Notes: a model not told the origin generated them from the letters alone. 64,000 bases of DNA from Stachybotrys elegans (GCA_020746835.1 JAGPNK010000020.1:310001-374000); one strand, 5' to 3'. Positions 1 through 12,441 are shown, numbered from the stretch's first letter. Numbers and translations are program-made.

Positions 1-3000
1 AGACATGCGTTCGCTTCAACACGGTGAAGCTCACCAACAATCAAGCGAGTAAATAGAGGCGAGTTAGGGTTCTCGCCTGCTCTGGCGCTCGCCAAAAGTT
101 GCGCTATGCTTCCTATTAGCATGTATACTCATGCGACTTTTGGCACCTCTCAGGAACCAGCGCCAGGAATGAGAACAGTGAGCGAGTCAGATGGGGTGAT
201 ATGCCCCTTTCAAACACCTCCCTGCTAGCTTTCGGGGATCCGGGTGACAAGCCACACCCGTCTCATTGGGAACTTCCCTTGATTAAGATCATCGCCCTTG
301 GACGAGCACGCAGCTGTCACCCGAACGAATTTCGAGTCAAAGATGCTCAGGCATGCATTCCCCCATATGTTTTGGCAGTTAATTTGCAGCACGACATCTC
401 AACCGTTTATCGGCCGACAACTTGCTCCTACCATCCCACCGAGCCATGGACTCCAGAGAGCATTCGGGTGCCGCCATGTATCTAGAGACAAAAAGAGAGA
501 TGGATGCGAGTCTGTCAAGCGGGCACCAGGAGCACCTGGCCATGTTCTTCTCCTCCAATACAAAGCCGGATAAATCCCCCATCATCTGACCTCGAGCCGC
601 TTACAATTTCAGAAAACGCATTTCCCTTTTCACCAATGATAGCTTGCAACGACCTGGCGCTACAAGACACACCCCACACCTCCCTGCCGAGTCCTAAGGC
701 TGGGCCATGGCCGACGAGAAAGGTGGGTGGCCCAAATCTTGGCGTTGGAGAAACCGAGATCTGGTTGACAAGGAAAGACAACTCCCCTTTGTCGGCATAT
801 CTGCATCTTCAAAACCCCCTCATGTTAGGCGCAAAATTCACAGGCAGGCAGCTAACATGCCTTAGTCCCTCCCCCACCGCTTGACTAGGTCCCAGTGGCG
901 TGAGGGCGAACACACCATGACATTGGTCCCGGCTCTCGAATCTTGAGTCCCTACTCCGTATATGCGAGAGCATCACTGCCGACAGAGCCAAGCCAGCCTT
1001 GCTGTGGTACATACTACTCTGTTGCTTTGCCGGCAACAAGTGGGGCACCGTGGTCTTGGGGGGCGTGATATGCCTGTCCTCGACGTTTGGCTGTGCATTC
1101 TGCCTCGTCCAATGCATGAGCGGCTCCAAGAGGCGCTCAGGTCTGTGTTTGACTGGACGACAGGAACATGGTATCAGAAATCTTCCTTCCACCACCAACC
1201 TCCCCCACCCATGCTGGCGGGTCGTATGCACGGCTCGTGCTGTTCAATCAACAGTGCGCTAGTTCTCGAATCCTGGTCCCTACAATGGGAGCAATGCCAC
1301 ACCTCCTGCTCACCCAATGATAGCAGGATCGACAACTCACGAAGCCATAACTAGATATGGCTTTCCGCACCTCTTTCTAGTCGCAGTCACAACGCACCTC
1401 CGTCCCTCCTAGGTGTGCCTAAACCACCGCGCGCCTTCAGCTTGCTCTATTCTAAGCTCTCTAATCCCAAGGTTCCAAATGATGCTATGCACCACCAGGA
1501 TTGCACCTTTCAGCACTCCGTCAGAGCTGCGTACACACAAGCAGCCAAAGTACCATGCAGAACTAATCCCGATTCAACCTCGCCATCTCTAGGTCTCCTA
1601 CTCGACGGCCCCTCAAGGGGAAATGTGTTTGGGGCCACGACGAAGAATCGTTGAGTCCGTCTTCATCACGGCTGCCCCGAACCCGATTCTCTCCACGCCG
1701 TAACTCGCGAGAGAACACTGAGAACCTGCCACTGTCTTACACCATACCACAACGACGCTTCAGCTTACACGCGCTTTCCCTTCTTTCCACACATCGAGAC
1801 TTAGTTGTCTACGCTCAGACCCATTTGCTGTCGTCAGACGCCGCGGGACAACGCTGTGATAATGCGTAAAGCTGACGTCGTGCCCGGGATGGTCCGAGAG
1901 GGGACGTCGCTTGGGGTTATTGCCTGCCGCTCGCAACATGATCAACGTACACGCGACAATAGGATTATCCCTAACCCCACGCAAGGTGCAAGGTCTGGCG
2001 CACGAGCCTCTTCACTGCTGCGTCGAAGACCACAGACGCTGCATGCGCGATAGGAAGAATATTGTAAACAGCGACGCTCTGTCAAGCGAATGACGCGAGG
2101 TCTTGGAGTGAAACTTGATGGCGTAGCCGCACCCACGCTCGTCGCACCATCTCCGACGTTTGGTCCGGCTCAACCCGCGCGGGCAGTAGAAGCGGTCGTT
2201 GGAAGAGCTCATATAAGTGCCCATGCGGCTCGTAATCCGGCCATGATCTGCACGGGGCCTCGCCGTGACTTCCCCGTGTAAGCGGGGACTGCTTCGAGCC
2301 AGCAACATCGGAATAGCTGTCCTGGAGTGGCTTCTGTGAGGGCAGGCATGTTCCGCAATTTGTCGAAGGATCTGCGCGCCGAGCAGCATATTATAGTCCT
2401 GAGGCACGTGTGCGAGGTGAAGGTGTCGTGAGCGGATTTGTAAGTCATGCTCAACGAAGCGTCCGGGATTCCACTATGGTATTATATATAGTTTGAATAT
2501 ACGGAGTACGAGGACGAGCCGGTAGAGCAATCGCACCTACTCGCGATCCAGACTGGGAATTGGACCGAGCCTACTTCTTTGTGTGACAAGGGACTGTGCG
2601 ACACGTCGTAGTCTAGGTGCGGTACAACAGCCGGGCATGCCACTGGATTCCAAAGACAGAGAATATTTGAGTATTGGTCACAGGTAGAACAGAAAGGTCT
2701 TGTGAGCGAGCATATCGTCAAAAAGTCGCGGAACCTGAGTTGGAGGAGCCTGAGAAGAACCTCTGCCCGGGACCACAGCACACATGAATAGGCAGTGCAC
2801 GCACGCTATGCAATGAGACACCAAAGAAAGAAGCACGACAAGGTTCGCCCGCCTATACCCGTCCGCACCATCTTCGATCATGCTGCCCATGCTATCTGCG
2901 GCGAAATACCCGTCAGTCTCCGTCTTGGTGACACTCAGCCTATCCCTCCGCCACTCTGATGCTCTTCTTCTCTCTTTCCGGCCTGACCACCATGCCCTCC

Positions 3001-3382
3001 TGCAAGACCTAAGTTTGTAAGAAAGACATATGGCAGGTCCATGTTTAGTCTTCCCCCGGGATACAATAGATTCGAAGGTTGGGACTCGGCTCTAAGGCTT
3101 CGTGGTGAAGGTGGGAAAGGGTGATTGTTATAGATCATGGAAAGGTAATGGTGCAAGTATGCATGAGAAGGGAATCATGTCATGGAGCAGAACCGCCGCA
3201 GCGATCTGTTTAGGGGTAGTGGAACAGCGTCAGTGATAGTATTTGCCATGTACAGAAATGACGGCCACGCTGACGGTGTGGTATCAAGACTAAGAGAAAG
3301 CGTAGCGTCATTCAACCCAGCCGGGTGCGGATGGGCTGATTATATGTAGTCGTTTGTGAATTGGCCAAGCCCTGGCCGAGTG
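1..3382. other. Left-end region without a supported gene
   Basis: No frame on either strand gives a recognisable protein or an intron-joined model. The longest open frames are under 145 codons and overlap one another on both strands. The word TCTCGAATC followed by TG and GTCCCTAC occurs near 934 and near 1264, and a related copy lies near 11882, so part of this stretch may be an old, diverged dispersed repeat. The region may also hold the 3' flank of the small GTPase gene that ends at 3383. Confidence 0.5.
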
Positions 3383-4423
3383 TCACAGCACCACGCAGCG
3401 CATGTCTTTTGTTTTCCTGCGCCTGTGCCTCTTGCCATAAGATCCAAACGAGTCACCCTTTTGGTGATCAGCCTGGCTTTGCATGGCCTCGTCTTCTTTC
3501 CGGAGCATCTGCCGGCAGAGGTCGACGAAAACCTCATCCACATTGGCTGGAAGAACGGGTAAGCTTGGTATGGGCAAGGGGAGGGTTCAGGCGACTAACT
3601 TCTGCTCCTTGCGCTGGCTTCATAGTAGGGGGCGCCCCATCGTTGCGATATTGCGAAGCCTTTTGCACGGGAGACGGCTCTGCTCTCCTCCAGATCGGCC
3701 TTGTTTCCAACGATGACAATGGGGACGTTCTCGTCATCTTTGATGCGAATGATCTCTTCGCGAAGGCTGCTGAGCTCATTGAGAGAGGAGGATGAGGTGA
3801 TGCTGAAGACCAAAAGAAACCCTTGGCCAGTCTTCATATAGAGGTCCCGCATAGCGACTGAGCACAGTTAGACACGATCAGTCAATGGGTTCAAAGGAGT
3901 GGCTTACCAAACTGTTCCGTGCCCGCGGTATCAAGGCTACGTCAAGTTAGTACAGACGTAAGCCAGCAAGGCCAGGGAAGAGAATAGCTGACATTTCAAG
4001 CAATACATGTCGACCCTGGAGAGAAGTGTTAGTTGTCATTATACGGGAAGGTTTCCAAGCAAGTACTCACGTCCACCATAAGATGTGTTCGATATGAATC
4101 TTCAATGGTAGGATCATAGCTTTCAATCCACTCATGGTGTACGAATTGCGCTTGACGAATTAGCTTAGAGGTCTGAGATGCATGGCCAAGGGCTTTCACA
4201 TGTCTACTTACCCGTTAAACAGCTCTTGCCGACTCCGCCTAGAATATCAAGTCAGGTGAGGCTCCACGTGATTGGCCGGGAGGCTGGGACAAACCTGCTC
4301 CCAGAACGACGACATGAAGCTCATGATGGCTGTTTTGGGGGCGGTCAGCGTTTGGCTCGATGAATGGGGAGGCATCTGCTCTGACGGAACGCACCTGGAC
4401 TGGGGATACTGTCGTGGCGGCAT
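3383..4423 (-). CDS. Rap/Rsr1-type small GTPase (Bud1/Krev-1 family), 8 exons, 214 aa
   Basis: A Ras-superfamily GTPase of the Rsr1/Bud1 (Rap1-like) type. In fungi this family marks sites of polarised growth at the plasma membrane, upstream of Cdc42. Joined exons on the minus strand are 4423-4395, 4329-4295, 4238-4212, 4150-4071, 4015-3993, 3936-3908, 3857-3600 and 3546-3383; all phases agree and give 215 codons including the stop. Visible motifs: the P-loop GAGGVGKS, which is split across an intron; switch I YDPTIEDSY; switch II DTAGTEQF, with the Thr typical of Rap rather than the Gln of Ras; NKAD; and SARSRTN, where Ras has SAK. The C-terminus has a basic patch (KRHRRRKTK) and ends in CVVL, a CAAX box that predicts geranylgeranylation. 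The start MPPRQYPQS is the only ATG that splices in frame to the HHELHVVVLGAG block. Four of the exons are only 23 to 35 nt. Confidence 0.93.
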
Positions 4424-5759
4424 GACGAGGAGAATCGTGCACGCAGACGCACGTCAACAACGCCTTGGTCAGAATTGGTCGAAACCAATAGGCTCACGCA
4501 AGGGTGCGTCCGTCGTCCAGCAATGACGCAGGCGTGAGAGAGGGAGATGGCGAGGGAGGGCAGGGAAGCGAAGGCGGGAGAGACGAGGCAGGGCGACTTG
4601 GTTTCCGTGTGAAGATCTCGCAAGAGCGCGCTTGGGCGAGACCGAGGCGCGGGTGAGGGCCGAGAAGAGTCGATTTGCCGATTTGTCGCTTCGGGCGCAC
4701 AGGCTACTTTAGCAGAAATGGGCTTGGGGCGAACAACCGGGGTAGTGGCTAGGCGGTACAGCTACAGGCACATGGGCCTGGCAAGGCTCGGGGCGTGGTG
4801 AGGGATCGACGACAAGAAACGACCAGAACCTATATCGAGCGGTTCGTGGGTGGATTCCGCGGTAGAGGGGGGAGGTTGTCGTGGACAGGGAGACGATTAG
4901 AGGCCGATCAAGGATTGGCCGCCGAAGGATGGAAATAGTCGATTTTGAGCTGCGAGGCCAGCCAGAAATGGATGGAAATGGATGCGCTGGGGCAGGAAGC
5001 GAGCGGTCACTGCCGGCGCGGACCAAGATGGATATTTGTCCGCTGCTGGGCTGCGGGACAAGGTGAGAATGGATCTGGGTAGCAGGTCGCTAGGTGATGA
5101 TGCAAGACAAGGCAAGGTAGGTTTAGGTAGGTAGTTTGAGGCCAAGGCGCGCGGGTGGCGAAGGGAAGTAGACAAGTACTACTGGGTAGGTGTGAGGGAT
5201 AGTAATAAGGGGGGGATAAGGTGAGTGAGTAGGTGAGTAGTTTGAGGCGAGGCACGGTTGATGGCTGGACGGGACCAAGCCGAGCTGGATAGAAGTTATG
5301 TATGGGTAGATACCGTTGATGGCTGGGAGCTACCTTAGCTTGCTACCTTAGTAGGTAGGTATTGGGTACAGCAGGTGAGCTGGCAAATCCGTGTCCGTCC
5401 GTGGATGTCCGTAGGCGAACGTGGGCGTGGGGCGGGTCGGGTCAAGGTGGCTTGACAGCTTGGGCCTTGGCTGCCAGTCGAAGCTGCTGCTCGGGAATGG
5501 AAAGAGGAGGGAGACGAGGAGGGGGAGGTGGGAAGGGAAGGGAGGCTCTTTTGAACCGATCCGGCTTGTGTCAAGGCGCATGTGTCTTTGCGCTCTCGCA
5601 CCCACCGGAGAGACAAGAGACAGCGGCGGATAGAGGTCGACTTGAGGAAAAAAAGTAAAGGAGCCAAATGTGCTCTGCTTCTTTTGTTTCTGGCGCGCCG
5701 CCTGGAGTGGGGGGTGGGTTAAAAATGGTAGGAAGGAGCTAGATTTTAAGGTAAAATAG

Positions 5760-5870
5760 GTACTTGGGCAGGCAAGAGGGTCAGGAAGAGGTCAGAGGAG
5801 GTACCTAGGTAGGGTAGGCAGGTAGGCAGGAGGTAGGCAGGTAGGGTAGGCAGGTGGGAGGCAGGGTAGG
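5760..5870 (+). repeat. G-rich imperfect repeat (GGTAGGCA / GGTAGGG units)
   Basis: About 110 bp are built from variants of GGTAGGCA, GGTAGGG and GGAGGTAGG, with almost no C on the plus strand except within GGCA and CCTAGG. The many closely spaced GG and GGG runs could form two-layer G-quadruplexes. Similar shorter TAGGTAGG words occur at about 5117-5140, 5235-5250 and 5340-5360. Confidence 0.7.
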
Positions 5871-6220
5871 GCCTGCCTTGGGAAGCTGGGCTGGGGCCAG
5901 GTTTCTGGCGCGCCCACCACAGAGGCAATACCAGGAGGTAGCCGATGGGAAGGAGCGGAGACGCCTTGACGTTGACGAGCAGATATTGGTGCGTCTGAAC
6001 GAGGTCCAAGCTACGGCGCTTGGCTGCTATCGCCGTGGATGCCTGGGAGTTGCTTTTCGCTGCGTCCGTACAAGCTGGGCGAGATTGCAGGGTGGCTGTG
6101 ACGTGGGCATGTACTTATGTATTTTTTTCTTTCTTTTTCTTCTTGGTCTTGATTTGTTTGAAAACGGACGGCCAATTGGAACCAGACCATTGGGCAAATT
6201 GCAAGGAGAGCGGTGAAAAA

Positions 6221-6252
6221 CAACAACAACAGCAACAGCAGCAGCACCAACA
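6221..6252 (+). repeat. CAA/CAG trinucleotide run
   Basis: A run of CAA and then CAG/CAGCAC units, followed by CAACAA. It lies in noncoding sequence. It is listed because it makes short apparent poly-Gln frames that should not be mistaken for genes. Confidence 0.8.
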
Positions 6253-7726
6253 ATGGCCCTGCAACGATGCCCAATACTAGAGGTTCATTGCTATGCGGGT
6301 AACCACTTCCTCCAAGGCAGATCGGCCAACGACGTCCGTCGGCCCTTGCAGGATTCTGCCTGTACGACATGCACAGCCTAATAACGACATGCCAATGCAA
6401 ATAACGTAGCAAGATGCGGTGGCCGACGAGGGTCTTGGCCATGCTGCCCGCCACCCTGCTTCCGCTTGTTTCCTCGCATGGATGGATGCTGTCATCTTGA
6501 CTGCCTTGCTTGGGCATTGTGGGCTGTGGCTCCATTTTCTTTTCTTTTCCCTTGAGTTCTCTTCTCTCCTTTGACCTTTTTCATCACCATTACTACATAC
6601 ATACATACATGCCATACACCCCTCGATAGCCCAGGATTGGGCCACGTCGCAGATAGACGCCCACCAACGCCACGGCAAAGTGAATATACATAGAACCAAG
6701 GCCGCGAAATTAAAGGACAGTCGGGAGGCAGACCATCACGTCAGCCCTGTTCCCTCTTGTTCCCCCGCGGAACCAACCGCATGCCCAACTCCCCAAGGCA
6801 GCGGTTCCTTTCGCGCGCGTCGCTCGGCCCGCGGGGGATCGGTGGGACCGAGCACACCGCAAGAGAGGGGAACAAGGGAAATAATAATCGACCCTTCTCA
6901 GGCTGGGTGAATCTCTCCAGTTCACACGCTCGGATCGCCTACCATTATTGTTCCAACGATAGAGCAAAAGGGCAGTGTAGATGAGATCGGGATCGGAGGC
7001 TCTTGGTGACAGTCACCCAGGGCCAGATGACATGCTGAACCCAGGCAAAAGGGTGACCGACTATGGCGTGGAGCTGGCACCATGACACCATGCGTCCCGT
7101 GCGTGACGATGATGTGCTGAACCGAGACAGTGCAGTACCGTGTGCATTTACAATGTACATGCACGCCCACCGCCTTCTCCCTGCCTTTGCATGTATTTCC
7201 GTCCCGGGAAGTGCGTGAGCACGCAGCTCTGTCTCATCTTCGCCTGTGGAGCGCTCTCTCGCAGCTGATTCACACGAGCGATCCAGACCATCCAGGACCG
7301 CAGCCGAGGCCCACGAGGAGCGACCGAGTGAGCGCTTCACTTGTCACTCGCTTCGCACCAGCTGGCGCCTTGTTGTCCTGGGCTGGACTCGTATCGGTCA
7401 GCACCTTAAAACGACAATATGTACAGAGAGGACTTCTATTCCTATACGTGTCGGACAACTAAAAAAGTGCCTTTCCTATTTTATCATTTGGATTGATTTT
7501 TTTTATATTAAGACCCCATGATTGGGCGGTTCATCCCATCATTCCTTCGTCTTGGAGGTGCATGACGTCGGACGCCACTAAGCGCATCCACATCCACACT
7601 TGGGGGCCACCAGCCTGTCGCGGGGTTGCATCCAATGGATCCTCTCAATTCTTTGCCGTCCAAAGTCCAGATACGACTGCCTGCATGTGTAGGCAGCACT
7701 AAACAGGCAATGGCCAAAAACGAAAA

Positions 7727-7780
7727 CTTAAAAAAAATAAATAAATAAAAAATAAAAAAAGAAAAGAGAGAGAGAGGGCA
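7727..7780 (+). repeat. A-rich then GA-rich low-complexity tract
   Basis: AAATAAATAAATAAAAAATAAAAAAAG is followed by a GAGAGAGAG run. This is simple sequence in a noncoding stretch and possibly a poly(dA:dT) nucleosome-excluding element. Confidence 0.75.
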
Positions 7781-8270
7781 TTTGCTCGGCCCAGGATGCA
7801 ATGCAACAACACGATACACCAGCACACGCAAGCATCCAGCATCGCGCCGCACCCTTACATATCTCGCTTAGTATTACGACGTCCGCATGTACAACCCATA
7901 CAACGCCAAACCAGACCATCGGTTCATCCCGCCACCCATGTTGCGTACGGTGCATAGGTACATACGTGTGCAATGGTGCGTGCGTCACAGATAGATACTC
8001 CTTTCTCTCTGGGCGAAGCGAGGCCATCTGGTCAAGCCGGCAGCGCCCCTCCCGGTGGACTCGTAGGATCCATCCGATATGCCTTCCCTCCTCCCAGCAG
8101 CCAGGATCGGAGCAGCGCCCGCCCGTCGCGCAGACCCTTGAAGCAAGAATAGACACGGCAAAGGAGCCGCCCGACGGCCACTGCTTCATGCGCCCACCCG
8201 CCCATCATACCGATATCTATAGGATACCGAATGGTGTGTTTCTTGGTCGAGCTGCCAAAAGCAGAGTGCC

Positions 8271-8297
8271 TACATACATACATACATCCATACATAA
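8271..8297 (+). repeat. TACA tetranucleotide repeat
   Basis: A short microsatellite of TACA/CATA units in noncoding DNA. A similar one lies near 6594-6612. Confidence 0.8.
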
Positions 8298-9683
8298 TAG
8301 CTGCTGCTGACCGGTGGTGTACCTGCCGCCATATTCGTGGGCAGTCCTCTATTCCTGTCCCTAATTCCAGTGGACCAGGGCGGGCTTGAGTTTCCACGTG
8401 GCGGCTGCGGATCATCCGGCCCCAGCAGCATGGCACCCCGGTGGTAGCTTCTACTGTACTAACTGCCTGGACTTGCGGATGGACCTGGACATTTTACATT
8501 TTGGCCTCACCCATCCAGGTAAAGCCTCGTGCTACGATAGTCCTATCCTCATCGTGGGATTCCGGACCTCCATTGTACGACCCCCCCTCCCCTGGCTGCC
8601 GACCTACCGTACATGCCCTCCCTCACCCAATGCAGCATACGACCTGCCTCTATTCCGAATCCAGCAAATTCCCGCCTTGTCCAAAACAAAAGGATCATCA
8701 GATAATCACTTCCGGGAGCCGCCAATGACCCAAAGGGTACGTAAAAGGCCACCCATTCAACCAATCAGTAAAGCGGCCAATCATTCATCCATGAATAATA
8801 GCGACAATACTACCTCATCCCACAAGTCGATCCTCCAAGAAGATGAAGAGGCCCTCTTCGGCGAGTTTCCCGCAGCAGGGAGTATCGCTGTATGCCAGCC
8901 AATTCGCCCAAACACCGACTCGTGCCACTTTTCCTTCGCCCCTCCCGACCACCTATCGGCGGGAATAACTCGAGTGTGTCCGACGTACGGAAATCGGGGG
9001 ATACGCGCGGGCAGACGGGGCTCGTCATGCATACTTGTGCGTGCATAACAAGTCCTCGTATCGCCAACGCCTAACGCCATCGAACGATATCTTCTCCCCT
9101 TCCTTTCGTTTATTGGCCACGATCAGAGAACCACGTACATTATATCGTACGTTAGTATGTACGTTGGCTGCTACCAGGCTATTCGTCCTGGTTGGCGGTG
9201 AATCGTTCCCTCCGTGACTGCCATTTGTCCTGATAATTCCACGTCGCATATACGAAATGCAGCAGTACGTAACAAGGCACGTTGTATTTGATGGGCAGAG
9301 AAACGCACGCTCATTGTGTTTTATTGTCTGGAATGGCACCGCGCCTTATTCCGCGGCGCCTACTCCTGTGAAATCGCCCATATATGCCGTTTCATAACCC
9401 ACGCTGCCCAGTCGCTTGCCCGATAGTAAGGGGGAAAAACAATAAGAAAGTATGTAAGAAAATAACCAATATGAATGAGTGAATAGAAGAGAAAGAAAGG
9501 AAAACGCCGCGGATATCATCCCTAGTGAAACGCCCATCTCCTCTCCGAGATATCACAGGTCTGGCAATTCACCACCATCGAGGTTGCTCAGTCCTGGTGC
9601 GTACACCAAGAGCCTTGTGTGTCGCTCCTTTCACCTGGCCACTATCGCTGCCTGTTTTCGTCGGCTGAGAGTATCAATACCCT

Positions 9684-10349
9684 CTAATTGCCCTTGGTTT
9701 GAATGCTGAAGTCGTCATCATCGTTGTTGTCATCGTTGTTCCGGTTATAAACACCGTACCACAACCCCACGACGAGCAATGTGACGGTTAATCCAATCAG
9801 AAAGGTACCCAACAGCAGAAGCCTTCGACGCCTCTGCAGCAGACCCGCACGCCCAACCGGGTACTGCTTGCTGCTCATGGTGCTGCCGGGCCCGCCGCTG
9901 GAGACTACATAAGGTGCAAACGGGGACTGCGACGGCGGTGCGCCAGCATAGTAGCCACTGCCTACATGGCTGCCCTGGTGGTGATAGATGGGCATGTTCG
10001 AGGACCCTGCCGACGTGACTGGGCGCAACGTCTGGAGGGGGATGGCATGCGGGTGGCCCATCATTGCGGGCGATGAGTCGGGCTGGCGCTGCGGTGGTGC
10101 GTAGGGAGGCGGCGGCACGTCAGGCATGCCCGGGTCGGGCGACTGATGGGAGCCATCGTGGGACCAGGGCGAAGAGTGGGAGTGGTGCGAGACGGGAGAG
10201 GGGAACAACGACACGGGGGTGCTGGTGTGCGAGACGGGCGATGGTCTGGCGTTCTGCTGGCCCTCACCGGGGCGGTAGGGAGCGTCAGGGTAGGCAGCGT
10301 CGGGTATGGACTCGGACGGATGATGCCGTGACTCGTCGTACGGATCCAT
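9684..10349 (-). CDS. Proline-rich single-pass membrane protein with PPPY motif, 221 aa
   Basis: A single-exon gene starting at the ATG at 10349. Residues 1-170 are rich in Pro, Ser, His and Gly and look disordered. Residues 79-83 read PPPPY, a PY motif of the kind bound by WW domains of Nedd4/Rsp5 ubiquitin ligases. A four-Arg cluster (about 173-176) comes just before one strong hydrophobic segment (about 177-200), followed by a short acidic and Asn-rich tail (NNDDNNDDDD). Arginines on the N-terminal side predict that the long proline-rich part faces the cytosol and the acidic tail faces the lumen or outside. I do not recognise an orthologue. The PY motif with one membrane anchor makes a ubiquitin-ligase adaptor one possibility, but this is inference from layout only. 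Confidence 0.7.
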   Translation of the reverse strand: MDPYDESRHHPSESIPDAAYPDAPYRPGEGQQNARPSPVSHTSTPVSLFPSPVSHHSHSSPWSHDGSHQSPDPGMPDVPPPPYAPPQRQPDSSPAMMGHPHAIPLQTLRPVTSAGSSNMPIYHHQGSHVGSGYYAGAPPSQSPFAPYVVSSGGPGSTMSSKQYPVGRAGLLQRRRRLLLLGTFLIGLTVTLLVVGLWYGVYNRNNDDNNDDDDFSIQTKGN

Positions 10350-12441
10350 CGTCAGCGGCGGTGTGTGGTAATGCGGCCAACGTCAGCGATCGCCAACGGG
10401 AGGCAAAGGTACTGCGAGGGAGTAGAGAAAGAGAGCAAGGCCTCTTCGTCTTCGGCGCTAAGTCGTGTCGTCTTCTGCCAAGAACTATTGGCGAGCGAGC
10501 TGCTTCGTTGAAGATGGCTGGAAGCCGCTGTGACTGTCGGGTTTTTTTTCCTCTCAAATGGATAGTTCGTCCCGACTCTTTCCTTTGTATGCAAATCGTC
10601 GCCTCTGGTACTTGCGCAGGCCGGAGCGATTCGTCCCTGTGCTCTTATTGTATTCCCTGGTCGTTTTGTCCAAGCGCACCTGTTCCTTCAGTTTGATCGT
10701 GAGGAAATGGCCTGCGGCCGTACGTGATGAAACGGCTCGCTGTGTGGTATGGGAGAAGGAGGATCAAAGGTCGGACAATTTTTCTCTCTCTCCCTCTTTG
10801 CAGCGGCGCAGAACGGAGGAGGGCGGTTGGAGCTTGATATGGGGGAGAGGGACGGAGTTGGCGGACACCCTTGTCGTCGTCTCTGCAAGGCAGTCGAATT
10901 AAATCAGCGCGGACACCCGGGGGAAGTAAGATCGACGACGCCAAGACACAGACGGTGGTAGGGCAGGTGGGGGAACAGGCTGTCAAACCACCAAAAAAGG
11001 GCCCAGCGGCTTCGACAGCGATGGACGTGTGTTAGGAGGATGGTAGGAGGAAATAGGAGGAAATAGGAGGAGGATGACGAGAAGAGGAAAAAGAGGAGAA
11101 GCAGCAGCAGCAACGGCTAACAGGAACCAGAGTCAGCACGCAATTGAGAAGAGGACTACTAACCTTCCAGGCACACACACACAATCACCGACACCTTGCC
11201 GCTTTGGCCAGAGAAGGGGGCAGAGCTGTCGGGCTCCCTCCCTCCTGCTGCGCGGACACCGAACTGCCCCAATACGTCCATGCGACTAGAGGTAGTATTA
11301 CAGGCCATGTAGGGGGGGCGGGGGGAGGGCCCACTGAAAGCGATGGACGGCGGCGGTTGGCTGCATCCCTGGGCGAAAACAACCCTCCACCAAAAAACAT
11401 CCCAGCCCGCCCAAGAGCAGGAAGAAGAAGAAGAAAAAAAACAAGATGACACAGCCTCAACGGGGTACCACACCCTGACAATGGCTGCGCGTCGCTGATA
11501 GGCCCAGAACAGAGGGCAATCAGGCCGCACCTGTCCGCATGAGCGAGCCAGTCAGCGCGTGAAGCTGTGCCTCCCCCGTACGCCTCTTGTATTGGGCTCG
11601 ATTATCCATCTTCATTTCCTACATAGGTTGTAGGATACGAACCTGCCTGCGACTCTGAGCCTGGGTACACAACGTGGCAGCCTAGAGCTCTCTCGCTTTC
11701 TGTCTGACTCTGACACCCAGTCCCGACCCGCATATTTGCTGGGGGAACAATGGGCTGTGCTGGTCCTCCCTTGCTCTCCCTCCCTTGGTTTCCCAAAAGG
11801 GCGGGGGGGCTGCTCACTACTAAGCCCGCTAAAACCAAACACTGGGGGCCTGCAGGAAGGACAAGTGTTTGGTCCAGACCATCTCGGATCCTGGTCCCGT
11901 CAAGACTGTGTGTGTGCAAGGATAGAGCCGCTCCATCCATGCCGAGCGTTCCATTCCAACTGCACTTGCTCGCACCAGTGGGAGCATTGGAGCATGTCTC
12001 ACATCTCCTCACATCACCTGAGCTTTACGGCAGTTACCGGGCAGGCGAATATCGTTGCCTCTCACGGTAAAGCGTCCCGTCTCCCTTGGTTCGAAACACG
12101 GCCATAGTGCTAGTAATTCTCAACACGTTGTACTACTTCTCTAGGTACCGCTGTTGCCTCTCTGTCCATTCTACACTTTACGCACGCTCCCATACACAGA
12201 GCCATTCTTTGAGCGCTGCCCAAGTACACGCCGTGACCAAGTAATGATACAATATTAAAGGTGTTGAATCCGTGGCAGCAGCATTCCTTTACTTGCTTTT
12301 CCCCAGCCAACCAACGCCTCCCGCCACCCAACTTCGCCTAAGTACAGAAAATGCAGTCAATAAAAAATCACATCACATCACTTCACTTCCCCTTGAACCC
12401 TTGCTTCGTCTCCATTGTCCAACTCGCACCCTGGTCCATCT
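10350..12441. other. Intergenic region, no gene supported
   Basis: Sequence between the starting end of the 9684-10349 gene and the 3' end of EFR3. The first 500 bases are probably promoter and leader of the proline-rich gene. A purine-rich patch (about 11035-11110) and a run of A, AAG and AGG words (about 11420-11445) are seen. Open frames here reach only 70 to 140 codons, on both strands, and show no domain. Confidence 0.5.

Larger units (their letters stand above)
4424..9683. other. 5.3-kb intergenic region with G-rich and simple repeats
   Basis: This lies upstream of the GTPase gene and downstream of the 9684-10349 gene. It contains a TAGG/GGTAGGCA-rich stretch (about 5100-5870), a CAA/CAG run near 6221-6252, TACA repeats near 6594 and 8271, and an A-rich then GA-rich tract at 7727-7780. 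The longest open frame, about 8386-9048 on the plus strand, does not begin with ATG, shows no domain and is not called. Much of the left part could be a long leader or promoter for the GTPase gene. Confidence 0.5.

Noticed and set aside
2012..2407. 131-codon open frame on the minus strand with a Cys/Arg-rich middle
   Set aside because: The Cys spacing does not match a zinc finger I know and the composition is otherwise random-like, so it is not enough to call a gene.
8386..9048. 220-codon open frame on the plus strand
   Set aside because: It has no ATG at the given start and no recognisable domain, and several overlapping frames on the other strand are equally open.
12060..12115. GGTTCGAAACACGGCC, resembling a tRNA T-loop
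   Set aside because: No acceptor stem, D-arm or anticodon arm could be folded at the right distance.
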